From: SZUA-35 sp965530755
GTDB taxonomy: Bacteria; Actinomycetota; Acidimicrobiia; Acidimicrobiales; SZUA-35
NCBI GenBank assembly: GCA_965530755.1
Contig: CBESNA010000007.1
Coordinates: 1-64,000, forward strand
Length of the DNA: 64,000 nucleotides
Reading direction: 5' to 3'
Below, in pieces: positions 17,201 to 25,673 of the stretch (position 1 is the stretch's first letter; each line of letters starts with the position of its first letter). A program made the translations under genes and the position numbers. The notes under the pieces are model-generated. The model made no database searches, was not told the origin of the DNA, and saw only the letters and a program-made list of their open reading frames with translations.

Positions 17201-17842
17201 GACATCGGCTTCGGTGGCGTCGACCATGTCCTCGCCTCCGGCATGGACGTGAACATCCTCGTCCTCGACACCGAGGTCTACTCCAACACCGGCGGGCAGA
17301 CCTCGAAGGCGACCCCTCGTGCCGCCGTGGCCAAGTTCGCCACCGGCGGCAAGACCAGCCCGAAGAAGGATCTCGGGATGTTGGCCATGGCGTATGGCAA
17401 CGTGTTCGTCGCACAGGTGGCGATGGGTGCCAACATGACCCAAACGGTCCGTGCCTTCCACGAAGCCGCCGCCCACCCCGGTCCGTCGCTCATCATTGCC
17501 TACAGCCCGTGTATCGCTCACGGCATCGACATGACGAAGATGATGGAACATCAGAAGATGGCAGCGGAGACCGGCTACTGGCCCCTGTACCGGTTCGATC
17601 CGGCTCGGGAGGACATGGGCGAGCACGGCCTCCATCTCGATTCAAGACCACCGACCAAACCGTTCAAGGACTTCGCCCGTTCCGAGGGCCGGTTCGCATC
17701 GCTCGAACGCACCGACCGTGAAACGGCGCGCCGCCTGTTCGCGGAGGCCCAGACAGACATCGACAACCGGTGGCACCTGTACGAACAGATGGTGAATGTC
17801 GAGCGGGTTGCGTCGTACTCGAACCTCGAGGAGGAAGCATGA
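14288..17842 (+). CDS. nifJ: Pyruvate:ferredoxin (flavodoxin) oxidoreductase
   Basis: 1184 aa from the GTG at 14288 (4-bp overlap with the PPOx gene). The one-polypeptide homodimeric form: domain I starts ITVDGNEAAAKVAYDLSDV with YPITPASPMGE; a two-cluster ferredoxin domain near residues 700-770 holds CIDCGRCALVCPHAAI and CTGCGVCVDICPAKS; the ThDP domain begins with the third-cluster cysteines CSGCGETPYVK and carries GGDGWAYDIGFGG and YSNTGGQTSKAT. It oxidises pyruvate to acetyl-CoA and CO2 with ferredoxin or flavodoxin as acceptor, and points to anaerobic or microaerobic metabolism. It overlaps the DHOD-like gene by 4 bp. Confidence 0.95.
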   Translation: MSDTTTVTDTITVDGNEAAAKVAYDLSDVVAIYPITPASPMGELCDVWAAAGRTNRFGAVPEVIEMQSEGGAAGAVHGALQAGAMTTTFTASQGLLLMIPNIYKLVGELTPTVIHIAARALATHALSIFGDHSDVMAARQTGAAMLAASSVQEAQDLALVAHAATLRTRVPFLHFFDGFRTSHEVAKIDALPAAAREALIDDELIADHRLRGLDPNRPVLRGSAQNPDVFFQAREAANLFHMAVPAAVQTAMDQLAATTGRSYHLFDYDGAADAEEILVIMGSGVGAVHDWLPSALAAGRKVGVVTVRLFRPFSIEDLVEALPSSTKRIAVLDRTKEPGSVGEPLYTDVCAALMEQWAGPLPLVIGGRYGLGSKEFTPAMVEGVFTELASEDPRRHFTVGINDDVTHTSIAYDGAAENVRADFQAVFFGLGSDGTVGANKTTAKIIGAGTDLRVQGYFVYDSKKSGAMTVSHLRFSPDPITSTYLIAHADFVACHRFSLLDRGDVVARCRPGGTLLLNSPHEPDQLWSHLPDQVRRDIVDKKLEVWTIDANAIALDAGIAGRVNTVLQACFFALTDILDTDVALQAMKDRLSSSYGRQGAVIVERNSAAIDNAIDSLRRVEVPTEVAPVQPSIVKTGSGSPMLETLLEGNGDLLPVSALPVDGTFPTGTSKWEKRSIAAQIPIWDPDICIDCGRCALVCPHAAIRMKAMGDETLTDQPSSFRSKVWKGPEGDRMTIQVAPDDCTGCGVCVDICPAKSKTEVKHRAINMEPIAPHLTDERVNFDFFLALPEADRKQLKLESVKGSQLAQPLFEFSGACSGCGETPYVKLLSQLFGDRTVVANATGCSSIYGGNLPTTPWTKDAAGRGPAWANSLFEDNAEFGLGMRLGLDSHARRARALLGQLSSEIGPLAASLSAPTTSSETDIAERRVLIEQLRSLLADRTDPASRELVSLADHLVRTDVWIVGGDGWAYDIGFGGVDHVLASGMDVNILVLDTEVYSNTGGQTSKATPRAAVAKFATGGKTSPKKDLGMLAMAYGNVFVAQVAMGANMTQTVRAFHEAAAHPGPSLIIAYSPCIAHGIDMTKMMEHQKMAAETGYWPLYRFDPAREDMGEHGLHLDSRPPTKPFKDFARSEGRFASLERTDRETARRLFAEAQTDIDNRWHLYEQMVNVERVASYSNLEEEA

Positions 17843-18858
17843 CCACCCCCGCAACCACGAGCCTGGATCTCTCGACCACGTACATGGGGCTGCAACTGAC
17901 CAGCCCGATCGTCGCCTCTGCCGGCCCCCTCACTGGCAACGTCGATGACCTTCTCGCCATCGAACAGGCAGGGGCCGGAGCCGCCGTGCTGCCATCGCTG
18001 TTCGAGGAGCAGATCGAGTACGACGCTCTCGCCATGGATTCGTTCGAGGGATTCGACCTCGGTGCCGAGGCCGTCTTCGGTCATGTTCCGCAGACATCGC
18101 TCATCTCCGACGGTCCCGACCACTACTTGTCGCTGGTCGAGAACGCGGTGGCGGCGCTCCAGATCCCCGTGATCGCCAGCCTCAACGGCACGACCCCGGG
18201 TGGCTGGACGAGTTTCGCCTCGCTCGTGCAGGACGCCGGGGCCGCAGCGGTCGAACTCAACGTGTACCGCGTTGCCGCCGACCCTGAACTGACCGGCACC
18301 GATGTCGAACACGAGACACTTCGGTTGGTGTCGAACGTGCGAGCGGCGATCGACGTCCCGTTGGCGGTGAAAGTAGGGCCCCAGTTCAGCTCGATGTCGA
18401 ACATGGCTCGGCGTCTCGAAGAAGCCGGCGCCGACGCCCTCGTGTTGTTCAACCGCTTCTACCAACCAGAGATCGACCTCGATCATCTGACCGTCGAGCC
18501 GCACCTCGAGCTGAGCTCGCCGGCAGAGCTCCGGATGGTGCTGCGATGGATCGCGATACTGCGAGGACAACTGGACTGCTCGCTCGCCGCCACCAGCGGC
18601 GTGCACTCCGGCGACGACGTCGTGAAGGCCATCCTGGCAGGGGCAGACGTCGCGATGATGACATCTGCGCTCCTCGTCAACGGAACACAGCATGTAGCCA
18701 AGGTGCTCCGCGACGTGACCACCTGGTTCACCGAGCGGGATTACGTCTCGACCGACCAGGCAAGGGGCAGCCTGAGTCAGCGCTCGATCCCGAATCCCGG
18801 CGCCTTCGAGCGGTCGAACTACGCACAGACACTGGCGTCCTACCCGAGGCCAAAATGA
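17839..18858 (+). CDS. Dihydroorotate dehydrogenase-like FMN protein
   Basis: 339 aa from the ATG at 17839 (ATGA overlap with nifJ). TIM-barrel flavoprotein of the DHOD superfamily: YMGLQLTSPIVASAGPLTG at the start, VELNVY in the middle and AATSGVHSGDDVVKAILAGA in the phosphate-binding region. Proteins of this type often sit beside PFOR rather than pyrimidine genes, so it is probably not PyrD. The electron donor and substrate are unknown. It overlaps the DsbA-like gene by 4 bp. Confidence 0.85.
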   Translation: MTTPATTSLDLSTTYMGLQLTSPIVASAGPLTGNVDDLLAIEQAGAGAAVLPSLFEEQIEYDALAMDSFEGFDLGAEAVFGHVPQTSLISDGPDHYLSLVENAVAALQIPVIASLNGTTPGGWTSFASLVQDAGAAAVELNVYRVAADPELTGTDVEHETLRLVSNVRAAIDVPLAVKVGPQFSSMSNMARRLEEAGADALVLFNRFYQPEIDLDHLTVEPHLELSSPAELRMVLRWIAILRGQLDCSLAATSGVHSGDDVVKAILAGADVAMMTSALLVNGTQHVAKVLRDVTTWFTERDYVSTDQARGSLSQRSIPNPGAFERSNYAQTLASYPRPK

Positions 18859-19499
18859 ACACATCGACCACGCCGACCAGCACATCAGATCTCGTGATCG
18901 AGGTCTTCGCCGACATCACTTGCCCATTCACCCATGTCGGGCTGAAACGAGTGATCGAACACGTCGAGGAGATGAACCGACCGGCTGTCGTCCGTGTCCG
19001 AGCCTGGCCACTCGAATGGGTCAACGGCACCGGTCTGGCCGTCGATGCTGTGACCGAGAAGGCGGCGATCCTCGGCGAGCAACTCGGGGTCGACGACTTC
19101 TCGGGTCTCGATCCCCAGCACTGGCCGTCCAGCACGCTGCCGGCACTCGACCTCGCCGCCGCTGCCTACGCGGTCGACAATCCCACCGGCCTCGCCGTGA
19201 GCAGCGACCTTCGGGCGGCGGTGTTCGAGCGAGGACTCGACGTGAGTGACCCGGCCGTGTTGGACCAGATCGGTGATGCCCATGGCGGCCTCCGCGCTGA
19301 TGCGACATCACGGAGCGGCGTGCAGGCCGACTACGACGAAGGCCGTAGACGAGGCATCCGAGGGTCTCCCCACTTCTGGGTCGAGGCCGACGAGTTCTTC
19401 TGCCCGGCGCTGGATCTCGGACACGACGACGAGGGACATCTCATCGCACGCTTCGACGCAGACGGCCTCGCCGCGTTCTTCGCCCGCATCGACGCCTGA
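18855..19499 (+). CDS. DsbA-family thioredoxin-fold protein
   Basis: 214 aa. Thioredoxin-fold with an inserted helical domain, as in FrnE/2-hydroxychromene-2-carboxylate isomerase-like proteins; near the N-terminus is FADITCPFTHVGLKR with a single active-site Cys23 and no second Cys of a CxxC pair. The C-terminal part has GIRGSPHFWVE, the cis-Pro loop. No signal peptide, so it is cytoplasmic. Last gene of the PFOR operon; it may be a thiol-dependent isomerase, a glutathione-transferase-like enzyme or a thiol protector of the Fe-S proteins. Confidence 0.8.
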   Translation: MNTSTTPTSTSDLVIEVFADITCPFTHVGLKRVIEHVEEMNRPAVVRVRAWPLEWVNGTGLAVDAVTEKAAILGEQLGVDDFSGLDPQHWPSSTLPALDLAAAAYAVDNPTGLAVSSDLRAAVFERGLDVSDPAVLDQIGDAHGGLRADATSRSGVQADYDEGRRRGIRGSPHFWVEADEFFCPALDLGHDDEGHLIARFDADGLAAFFARIDA

Positions 19500-19529
19500 A
19501 ACTCGACGGCCGCTCGTCACACCCCACTC

Positions 19530-19579
19530 CAACTGCCAGCTTCATACGTACCTCCGGGTACGTATGAAGCTGGCAGTTG
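19530..19579. terminator. Perfect 23-bp inverted repeat, probable bidirectional terminator
   Basis: The arm at 19530-19552 pairs perfectly with the arm at 19557-19579 around the 4-nt loop TCCG. It lies in the 117-bp gap between the convergent DsbA-like and MFS genes. No T-run follows on either side, so it would act by a very stable stem alone, or it may be a mobile or REP-like palindrome. Confidence 0.65.
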
Positions 19580-19616
19580 AGGTGAGATGAGGCGTCGCTG
19601 CGAACTCTGGTTTGAA

Positions 19617-20966
19617 TCAGGATGTGGCTCGGCGGTGGGCGAGCAAGGCGACGACGAGGCCGGCGGCGGGGATCACCAAGCTCAGCCACAGCGCAGGCCG
19701 GTAGCTGCCCGTCAACGACACGATCAACGCAAAGAACGCTGGGCCGATCGCACTGCCGACGACCATGGCGCTCATCTGCAGCCCAGCAATCGAGCCGAGG
19801 TGGCGCCGACCGAACAGCCGCGGAATCGCAGCGCTCGTGAGCGGTGCGAAGCAACCGGCTGCTGCGCCCCATGCACCGATGGCGATCACCGCTGCCACGG
19901 GGCGATCCAGCATCGAAACCGAGATGAACATCACGATCTCGGCCGCTGCCATGAACGCAGCGATGGCAATCGGCGGCACGGTGTCGACCAGCCATCCGCC
20001 CAACAACGTGATCGGCACCGAGACGAAGGCGATGGGAACGAAGATGGCCACGATGCGGGATTCCGAGATCCCCAACTCTGCGCCGAAGTCGAGGATGTGG
20101 AACGTGAGCGCAGTCGACGTCGATGACATCGCAACCACCGGAATCGTGACCGCCCAGAATCGGAGGTCACGGATGGCGTCTGCCTTCGTTCCGTCGTGAT
20201 CAGAGCCGATCAGGGCCGAAATTGATCCGGGCTCGACAGGAGCGGCGAGCCCTCCGTCGATCACGAGCCCGGAGGTCTCAGGACTATCGCGGTAGAAGAG
20301 CACTACGACCACACCGACGACGGCCACGAGCGCGCCGGCCATGATGCGCCACGCCGTCCGGAAACCATCCACCTCGATCAACGCGAGCAACAGCGCCGGC
20401 GTCGATGCGAACGCAAAGCTCATCACTGCATTCGACGACGACGTCACCACGCCCCGCCGGCGCTCGAACCATTGCGAGATCATCGTCCGCGACGTGAGCG
20501 TCAACAATCCCTGACCGGTGAAGCGCAGGCACCCGAATCCGAGGCTCATCACCGCCATGCCAACAGCGGTCGTCATTGGGCCGACCGTGCTCAGCCCGAC
20601 AAGTGTCAGCGCCAGCCCGAACACAGCAGCGACAGCCACCCGACGCGATCCGTACCGGTCGATGGCCCGACCGCCTCGAGGCAGTAGGAAGCCGCTGCTC
20701 CCGGTACCGATCAGATAGGCGATCGAAAGTTCGAGCCGCGAGAGCCCGGTCGTCTCGATCAGGCTGTCGGTGAAGACGCTGACACCGGCCGTCTGCCCTG
20801 GCACCGAAGCCAGCACACCGACGCTGCCGACCGCCAGCACGACCCAGCCGTAGTAGAAGCGGAACCGTGACGGATCGAACGGCCAACGGTCGTGATGGGG
20901 CCGGAGTTCCGGCTCGCCCGTCCGTCGCGGCTCGGCGTCTCGTGGCGTCGCAATCGACCTAGCCAT
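19617..20966 (-). CDS. MFS transporter
   Basis: 449 aa with about 12 membrane helices and a cytoplasmic N-terminal extension of some 35 residues. It has the motif-A-like loop GRAIDRYGSRR between helices 2 and 3 and a long central loop near residue 230. It resembles the oxalate/formate antiporter-like or monocarboxylate branch (RFRFYYGWVVLAVG start). It is downstream of a PanB-like gene and a flavoprotein gene on the same strand (45-bp and 18-bp gaps), so it probably moves the substrate or product of those enzymes, which is not identified. Confidence 0.88.
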   Translation of the reverse strand: MARSIATPRDAEPRRTGEPELRPHHDRWPFDPSRFRFYYGWVVLAVGSVGVLASVPGQTAGVSVFTDSLIETTGLSRLELSIAYLIGTGSSGFLLPRGGRAIDRYGSRRVAVAAVFGLALTLVGLSTVGPMTTAVGMAVMSLGFGCLRFTGQGLLTLTSRTMISQWFERRRGVVTSSSNAVMSFAFASTPALLLALIEVDGFRTAWRIMAGALVAVVGVVVVLFYRDSPETSGLVIDGGLAAPVEPGSISALIGSDHDGTKADAIRDLRFWAVTIPVVAMSSTSTALTFHILDFGAELGISESRIVAIFVPIAFVSVPITLLGGWLVDTVPPIAIAAFMAAAEIVMFISVSMLDRPVAAVIAIGAWGAAAGCFAPLTSAAIPRLFGRRHLGSIAGLQMSAMVVGSAIGPAFFALIVSLTGSYRPALWLSLVIPAAGLVVALLAHRRATS

Positions 20967-21011
20967 CTCGATGCTCCCCGCCGATCACTGGCCCGACGCT
21001 ATCTGCGAGCC

Positions 21012-21830
21012 TCAGCCGATGGCCGCTCGAAACCGTTCGAATTCTCCCTCGTCGATGCCTGCGACCTCACCCGCAACAGGAAACGAGCCGGCCGCCACAT
21101 CGGCTCGGAACGCGGTGAGCGCCGCCACCCGTTCGTCGACGATTTGTTGCCGGAGCGCTGCGAGGTCGCCGTACGCCCTGGCGTGACGAGGCGTTCGAGG
21201 GCCCTCGCCACAGATGTCGGACGTGAAGAGGAACATCACGTCGGCACTCGAACCCGATCCCAGCGAGATCGTGGCGAGACCCGTGCGGGAATGGATCTCG
21301 GCCATCACGCGGGCCGGAATCAACTCGCACTCAACCGCAAACGCTCCTGCCTCCTCGAGCAAGCGGAACTGCTCGAGCAGCATGCCAGCCTCCTCAGCGG
21401 TCTTGCCGACGGCCCGAACCCCACCGATCAACGTCGACTTCTTCGGCACGAATCCGAGATGACCCATGACGGGCAGATCTTCATCAGTCAGCCGACGCAC
21501 ACACGACAGCCCTCGAGCGGTGATGACCGCATCAGCTCCGTTCTGCAGGGCGGCAAACGCATCCCGCAGCAGATCGTCTTCGGTGACGGCACCGTCGAAA
21601 TCGATCGCTGCCGTCACGAACACTCGAGCTGAGCCCCGACGCACCTCGGCGACGGCACTGGCCATACAGACCACCATCTCGATGCCCGCTGCTTCGGCTG
21701 CTGCCGCCTCATCAGCCGAGCCCGCCGTGACTTGCGCCAGTTGTCGACCAGCCTCCTTCAGCGCTCGAATCGAGGCGACCGTGACCGCACGGTCGGCCTC
21801 CTGCCCCGTGAAATCCAAGATGCGCACCAT
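21012..21830 (-). CDS. PanB-like protein lacking the metal-binding motifs
   Basis: 272 aa. The C-terminal half aligns with ketopantoate hydroxymethyltransferase: PVMGHLGFVPKKSTLIGG, VECELIPARV (with the catalytic Glu position) and ISLGSGSSADVMF. The N-terminal half lacks the family's GDSLGM, VADMPF and KLEGG motifs; the corresponding segments read VVCMASAVAEV, VTAAIDF and VITARG. The magnesium ligands are therefore missing and ordinary PanB activity is unlikely. It belongs to the PEP mutase/isocitrate lyase TIM-barrel superfamily. Cotranscribed with the flavoprotein upstream and MFS downstream. Confidence 0.7.
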   Translation of the reverse strand: MVRILDFTGQEADRAVTVASIRALKEAGRQLAQVTAGSADEAAAAEAAGIEMVVCMASAVAEVRRGSARVFVTAAIDFDGAVTEDDLLRDAFAALQNGADAVITARGLSCVRRLTDEDLPVMGHLGFVPKKSTLIGGVRAVGKTAEEAGMLLEQFRLLEEAGAFAVECELIPARVMAEIHSRTGLATISLGSGSSADVMFLFTSDICGEGPRTPRHARAYGDLAALRQQIVDERVAALTAFRADVAAGSFPVAGEVAGIDEGEFERFRAAIG

Positions 21831-21848
21831 GTCGTTTCCTTTCGAAGA

Positions 21849-23264
21849 TCAGCTCGCCGCTTCCACGTACTCCTGCAATTTGGTGATTGCAGCCAGACCA
21901 AACTCGGCTGCCGCCGCCTCGACTGCCAGGGCGGCGGCCGAAGGCGGGCCGGGCTGAGAGAACCCGTCGAGCCGCGCATTCTTCAACCATTCAGCCAGGT
22001 CGGGGTCGCTGCGCCACGACACCAGATTGAGCATGCTGCCCAGCGTCGTGCGAAGCCAGTCGATCGCAGTGTCGGGGTGCGGAACCACCGTGCACAACTG
22101 ATTCTTCTGGTCGACCTCGCCGTAAGCGATCTCGACGTGTGCGATGAACGCCGCGCTGAACACCTGCTGACAGTGACGCACCGTCTGCAACGTGATGCGA
22201 CCTGCCTCATCATCGAAGATCATCGTTGCCGGTCGCCGCTCGAGACCGTCGGCCGAACAGTCGACGTGGAATGTGTTTCCCGTAGTGGGCAGCACACCGT
22301 CGTCGAGAACGATCTCGTCGACACCGATCGACCGCACTCGGCCCTGCCGCACGACGTTCTCGATCCTGCGCAGTTGGTCCATCTCGGCCGGGGTCACCGT
22401 CGAGCAGCGATACATCGTTGGCTCGACCGCAGAGTCCAATCGCAAGAGTGCACCACTCGCCTCGAGTCGATCGAACAGGTCCTCCACCGACGACGACTCG
22501 GCCGCGGGCTGCAGCGATTGGCCAATGGAGTTGACGGCCTCACCATCGCCGTCGCCGGGCTGGATGAACGTGCGGTCGAGGTACCAGGAGTCGCGGGGCA
22601 TGATCCAACGAATCAGGTCGGGGTCGACGTTCTGTGCAAGCAGCCAGAGGCAGGCATCGGCGCCTGTCTTGCCGGCACCCACGACGACGTAGCCGTCGGC
22701 CGGCTCCTGCAAGGCCGGCAACTCGTTGAGCGGCGCGCACCACGCTCCATCAGCCACCTCGTACGCTGGCGGCCGCTGCGATGGCACGCTGACGTTCATG
22801 TAGGTGCCGTCGACCAAGCGGCGGGCCCGCACCGTCGTCACCTCGCCGGTGACCATCGACCGGAACGTGTACGCACGACGGCCGTCGGCATCAGCGATCG
22901 GCGGTTCGGCCCTCGGCTCGACGGAGCTCATCGGGAAGTACTGCACCCGGCCGGATGGGATGAACTGCTGCTGCATCACCTGGTCGAAGTACGCCACGAC
23001 TTCGGCTCCGGATGCCAGTTCGTACAGACCCTTGTTCCAGCCGTGGGTGTCGATGCGGTCTTGGCCGAGCGGTCGCGAGTTCACCCCGTAGAACGCCGAG
23101 GGCTGATGCAACCGCACGAACGGATAGGCATCGTTCCAGTGGCCGGCGGGCTTGGCGTGGCGGTCGACGATGACCACGTCGGCATCGGAATCGGTGACGA
23201 TCACATCGGTGAACGCCATACCCATGGCACCGGCGCCGATGACGAGGTAGTCGGTCTCGATCAT
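21849..23264 (-). CDS. FAD-dependent monooxygenase-like flavoprotein
   Basis: 471 aa. The Rossmann FAD motif is at the extreme N-terminus (YLVIGAGAMGMAFTD), and a second nucleotide-binding motif, VVVGAGKTGADACLW, is near residue 200, as in flavin-containing/Baeyer-Villiger-type monooxygenases. A clear FxGxxxHxxx(Y/F) BVMO fingerprint was not found. Followed after 18 bp by the PanB-like gene. Divergent from an acyl-CoA ligase gene; the 100-bp gap should hold both promoters. Substrate unknown. Confidence 0.8.
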   Translation of the reverse strand: MIETDYLVIGAGAMGMAFTDVIVTDSDADVVIVDRHAKPAGHWNDAYPFVRLHQPSAFYGVNSRPLGQDRIDTHGWNKGLYELASGAEVVAYFDQVMQQQFIPSGRVQYFPMSSVEPRAEPPIADADGRRAYTFRSMVTGEVTTVRARRLVDGTYMNVSVPSQRPPAYEVADGAWCAPLNELPALQEPADGYVVVGAGKTGADACLWLLAQNVDPDLIRWIMPRDSWYLDRTFIQPGDGDGEAVNSIGQSLQPAAESSSVEDLFDRLEASGALLRLDSAVEPTMYRCSTVTPAEMDQLRRIENVVRQGRVRSIGVDEIVLDDGVLPTTGNTFHVDCSADGLERRPATMIFDDEAGRITLQTVRHCQQVFSAAFIAHVEIAYGEVDQKNQLCTVVPHPDTAIDWLRTTLGSMLNLVSWRSDPDLAEWLKNARLDGFSQPGPPSAAALAVEAAAAEFGLAAITKLQEYVEAAS

Positions 23265-23364
23265 CGGGCGAACCTAGCGCTTCGAACGTCGGGCAAACTC
23301 ATTGCTAGGTTTCCGCCATCACACTGCTCAGCATCTGCCTGCTCACTGCCCCCAAGGAGAGTCC

Positions 23365-24999
23365 ATGCCGTCCGCCGCCGAATCGCCCGCCGCCTTCATC
23401 CAGGATCCCGAGGCCGGCGCCTCGATGACCTCATCACGGCCAGTGGGGCACGGGGCCGTCCGGGCGTACGACTGGGTCGAACACCATGCTGATCACCGTC
23501 CCGGCAAGGAAGCGGTTCGCGATCTCGGCCGCGGGCGGAGCTTCAGCTACGCCGAACTCGACCGTCGCGTCGACGCCATGGCCGCGTACATGGCCTCCAT
23601 CGGAATCGGGCGGGGCGACCGCGTCGCCGTGCTGGCCCACAACGGCGTCGAGTTCTTCGACATCCAGTTCGCGTGTGCCCGCAACGGCGCCATCTGCGTG
23701 CTTCTCAACTGGCGGCTGACGGTCTCCGAGCTCGAATACATCATCAACGACAGCGCACCTGCACTGATGATCCACGACGCCGAGTTCACCGCATCCGCGA
23801 CCGAGCTCCAGAAGCGTTGTTCGATCGGCAACCTGCTGACGATCGACGGCGGGACACCGCACAGCCCCTACGAGGCCGCGCTTGCCGAATTCGACGGCCA
23901 GAGCATCGTGAGGGAGGTCCTCACACACGACGATGTCATCACGATCATGTACACCTCGGGGACCACCGGCCTGCCGAAGGGAGCGATGATCACCCACGGC
24001 ATGAACTTCTGGAATGCCGTCAACTTGGGGATCCCTGGCGGCATCGGGCTCGACACCGTGCACCTCAACATCCTGCCTCTCTTCCACACCGGCGGGCTCA
24101 ACTGCTACAGCAATCCCGTTCTCCATGCGGGCGGGACGGTCGTGATCCTGAAGGCGTTCGACCCCGGAGAGACGCTCTCCGTACTCGGGGACCCAGCGCA
24201 AGGCATCACGCACTTCTTCGCTGTACCGGCTCCGTATCAGTTCATGATGCAGCATCCCGATTTCGCCGACACCGACCTGTCGCACCTTCAGAACGCCGGC
24301 GTCGGCGGCGCACCATGCGCGCTCACGATCATGGAGGGATGGACCGAACGGGGGGTCCTGCTCACTCAGGGATTCGGCATGACCGAGACCAGCCCGGCCT
24401 GCATCTTCCTCGACCCCGGTGACGCCCTGCGCAAGATCGGATCGACCGGCAAGGCACTCCTGCACACCGAGTATCGAATCGTGGCCGAGGACGGCACCGA
24501 TTGTGGGCCAGGCGAGATCGGCGAGCTCTGGGTCGCCGGCCCCAACATCACCCCCGGTTACTGGAACCGACCCGATGCCACGGCAGCAGCATTCGAAGGA
24601 CGCTGGTTGAAGACGGGCGATGCAGCGCAAGCCGACGACGAAGGGTTCATCTTCATCGTCGACCGGTGGAAGGACATGTACATCTCCGGTGGGGAGAACG
24701 TCTATCCGGCCGAGGTCGAGAACGTTCTCTATCAGTTACCTGCGGTCGCCGAGGCGGCGATCATCGGCGTGCCAAATGACAAATGGGGCGAGGTCGGCCT
24801 CGCCGTGCTGGCGCTCAAGCCCGGTACCGAGATCGACCGCAGCACGGTGATCGAGCATTGCGGGACTCACCTCGCCAGATTCAAGGTTCCATACGACATC
24901 GCCATCGTCGACGAGCTTCCGCGCAACGCCACCGGAAAGGTTCTCAAGCGTGAGCTCCGCTCCCAGTTCGTCGATGTCGACGCCCCCAAGATTTCCTGA
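23365..24999 (+). CDS. AMP-forming acyl-CoA synthetase
   Basis: 544 aa from the ATG at 23365 (AAGGAGAGTCC upstream). ANL superfamily: the P-loop YTSGTTGLPKGAM near residue 195, GFGMTETSP near 335, the hinge region TGDAAQADDEGFIFIVDRWKDM, and the catalytic Lys in NATGKVLKREL near the C-terminus. It activates a carboxylic acid with ATP and CoA; the aromatic- or fatty-acid substrate cannot be assigned. Followed after 39 bp by a methyltransferase gene. Confidence 0.9.
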   Translation: MPSAAESPAAFIQDPEAGASMTSSRPVGHGAVRAYDWVEHHADHRPGKEAVRDLGRGRSFSYAELDRRVDAMAAYMASIGIGRGDRVAVLAHNGVEFFDIQFACARNGAICVLLNWRLTVSELEYIINDSAPALMIHDAEFTASATELQKRCSIGNLLTIDGGTPHSPYEAALAEFDGQSIVREVLTHDDVITIMYTSGTTGLPKGAMITHGMNFWNAVNLGIPGGIGLDTVHLNILPLFHTGGLNCYSNPVLHAGGTVVILKAFDPGETLSVLGDPAQGITHFFAVPAPYQFMMQHPDFADTDLSHLQNAGVGGAPCALTIMEGWTERGVLLTQGFGMTETSPACIFLDPGDALRKIGSTGKALLHTEYRIVAEDGTDCGPGEIGELWVAGPNITPGYWNRPDATAAAFEGRWLKTGDAAQADDEGFIFIVDRWKDMYISGGENVYPAEVENVLYQLPAVAEAAIIGVPNDKWGEVGLAVLALKPGTEIDRSTVIEHCGTHLARFKVPYDIAIVDELPRNATGKVLKRELRSQFVDVDAPKIS

Positions 25000-25038
25000 A
25001 CCACGCCTCCGAGCTGACAAGGACGGCCTGACGGACTC

Positions 25039-25647
25039 ATGAGCTTCTACGGAGACCAAATCCTGCCCCGAGTGGTCGACAAGTTGCTCGACAACGACGA
25101 CTTCGCTGCGTACCGGCAGCAGGTGTGCGAAGGCCTGTCCGGTGTGGTGGTCGAGATCGGCTTCGGATCTGGACTGAACCTGCCATTCTATCCGTCGGCC
25201 GTCGAGCGAGTGCTGGCCGTCGATCCTGCAGAGATCGGTCGGGAACTGGCCGCTGACCGGCTGGCCGCCACCTCGGTCGAGGTCGACTTCATCGGTCTCA
25301 ACGGCGAGTCGCTGCCGATTGACGACGCCTCAGTTGATGGTGTGCTTGCCACCTTCACACTCTGCACGATTCCCGACGTCGACAAGGCACTGAGCGAACT
25401 GCACCGCGTGCTCAAGCCCGGTGCCGAGTTCCACTTCGTCGAGCACGGGCAGGCCGAGGCTCCCCGCCCAAGACGCTGGCAGCAGCGACTCAATCCGGCG
25501 TGGACGCTGGTCGCCGGCGGTTGCCACCTGGGCCGCCCCATCGGAGCCTTGATCCGAGATGCTGGATTCAGTGACGTGTCGATCGACCGATCGGTGATGG
25601 GCAGCGCAATCACAGGCAGCATCTACCTGGGCCGGGCGGTGCGGTAA
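25039..25647 (+). CDS. Class I SAM-dependent methyltransferase
   Basis: 202 aa. The SAM motif is VVEIGFGSGLNLPFY, followed by VDPAE and the acidic motif FTLCTIPDVDKALSELHRVLKPG. This is the Methyltransf_11/UbiE-like fold often annotated as phospholipid or quinone methyltransferase. Probably in one transcript with the acyl-CoA ligase. It is convergent with the ThDP-enzyme gene; the 26-bp gap shows only a weak AACGG/CCGTT pairing. Confidence 0.85.
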   Translation: MSFYGDQILPRVVDKLLDNDDFAAYRQQVCEGLSGVVVEIGFGSGLNLPFYPSAVERVLAVDPAEIGRELAADRLAATSVEVDFIGLNGESLPIDDASVDGVLATFTLCTIPDVDKALSELHRVLKPGAEFHFVEHGQAEAPRPRRWQQRLNPAWTLVAGGCHLGRPIGALIRDAGFSDVSIDRSVMGSAITGSIYLGRAVR

Positions 25648-25673
25648 CGGCCCTGCGGTAGCAAACCCGTTGG

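Noticed and set aside
16442..17635. 397-codon minus-strand frame opposite nifJ
   Set aside because: Shadow of the conserved Fe-S and ThDP regions of PFOR.
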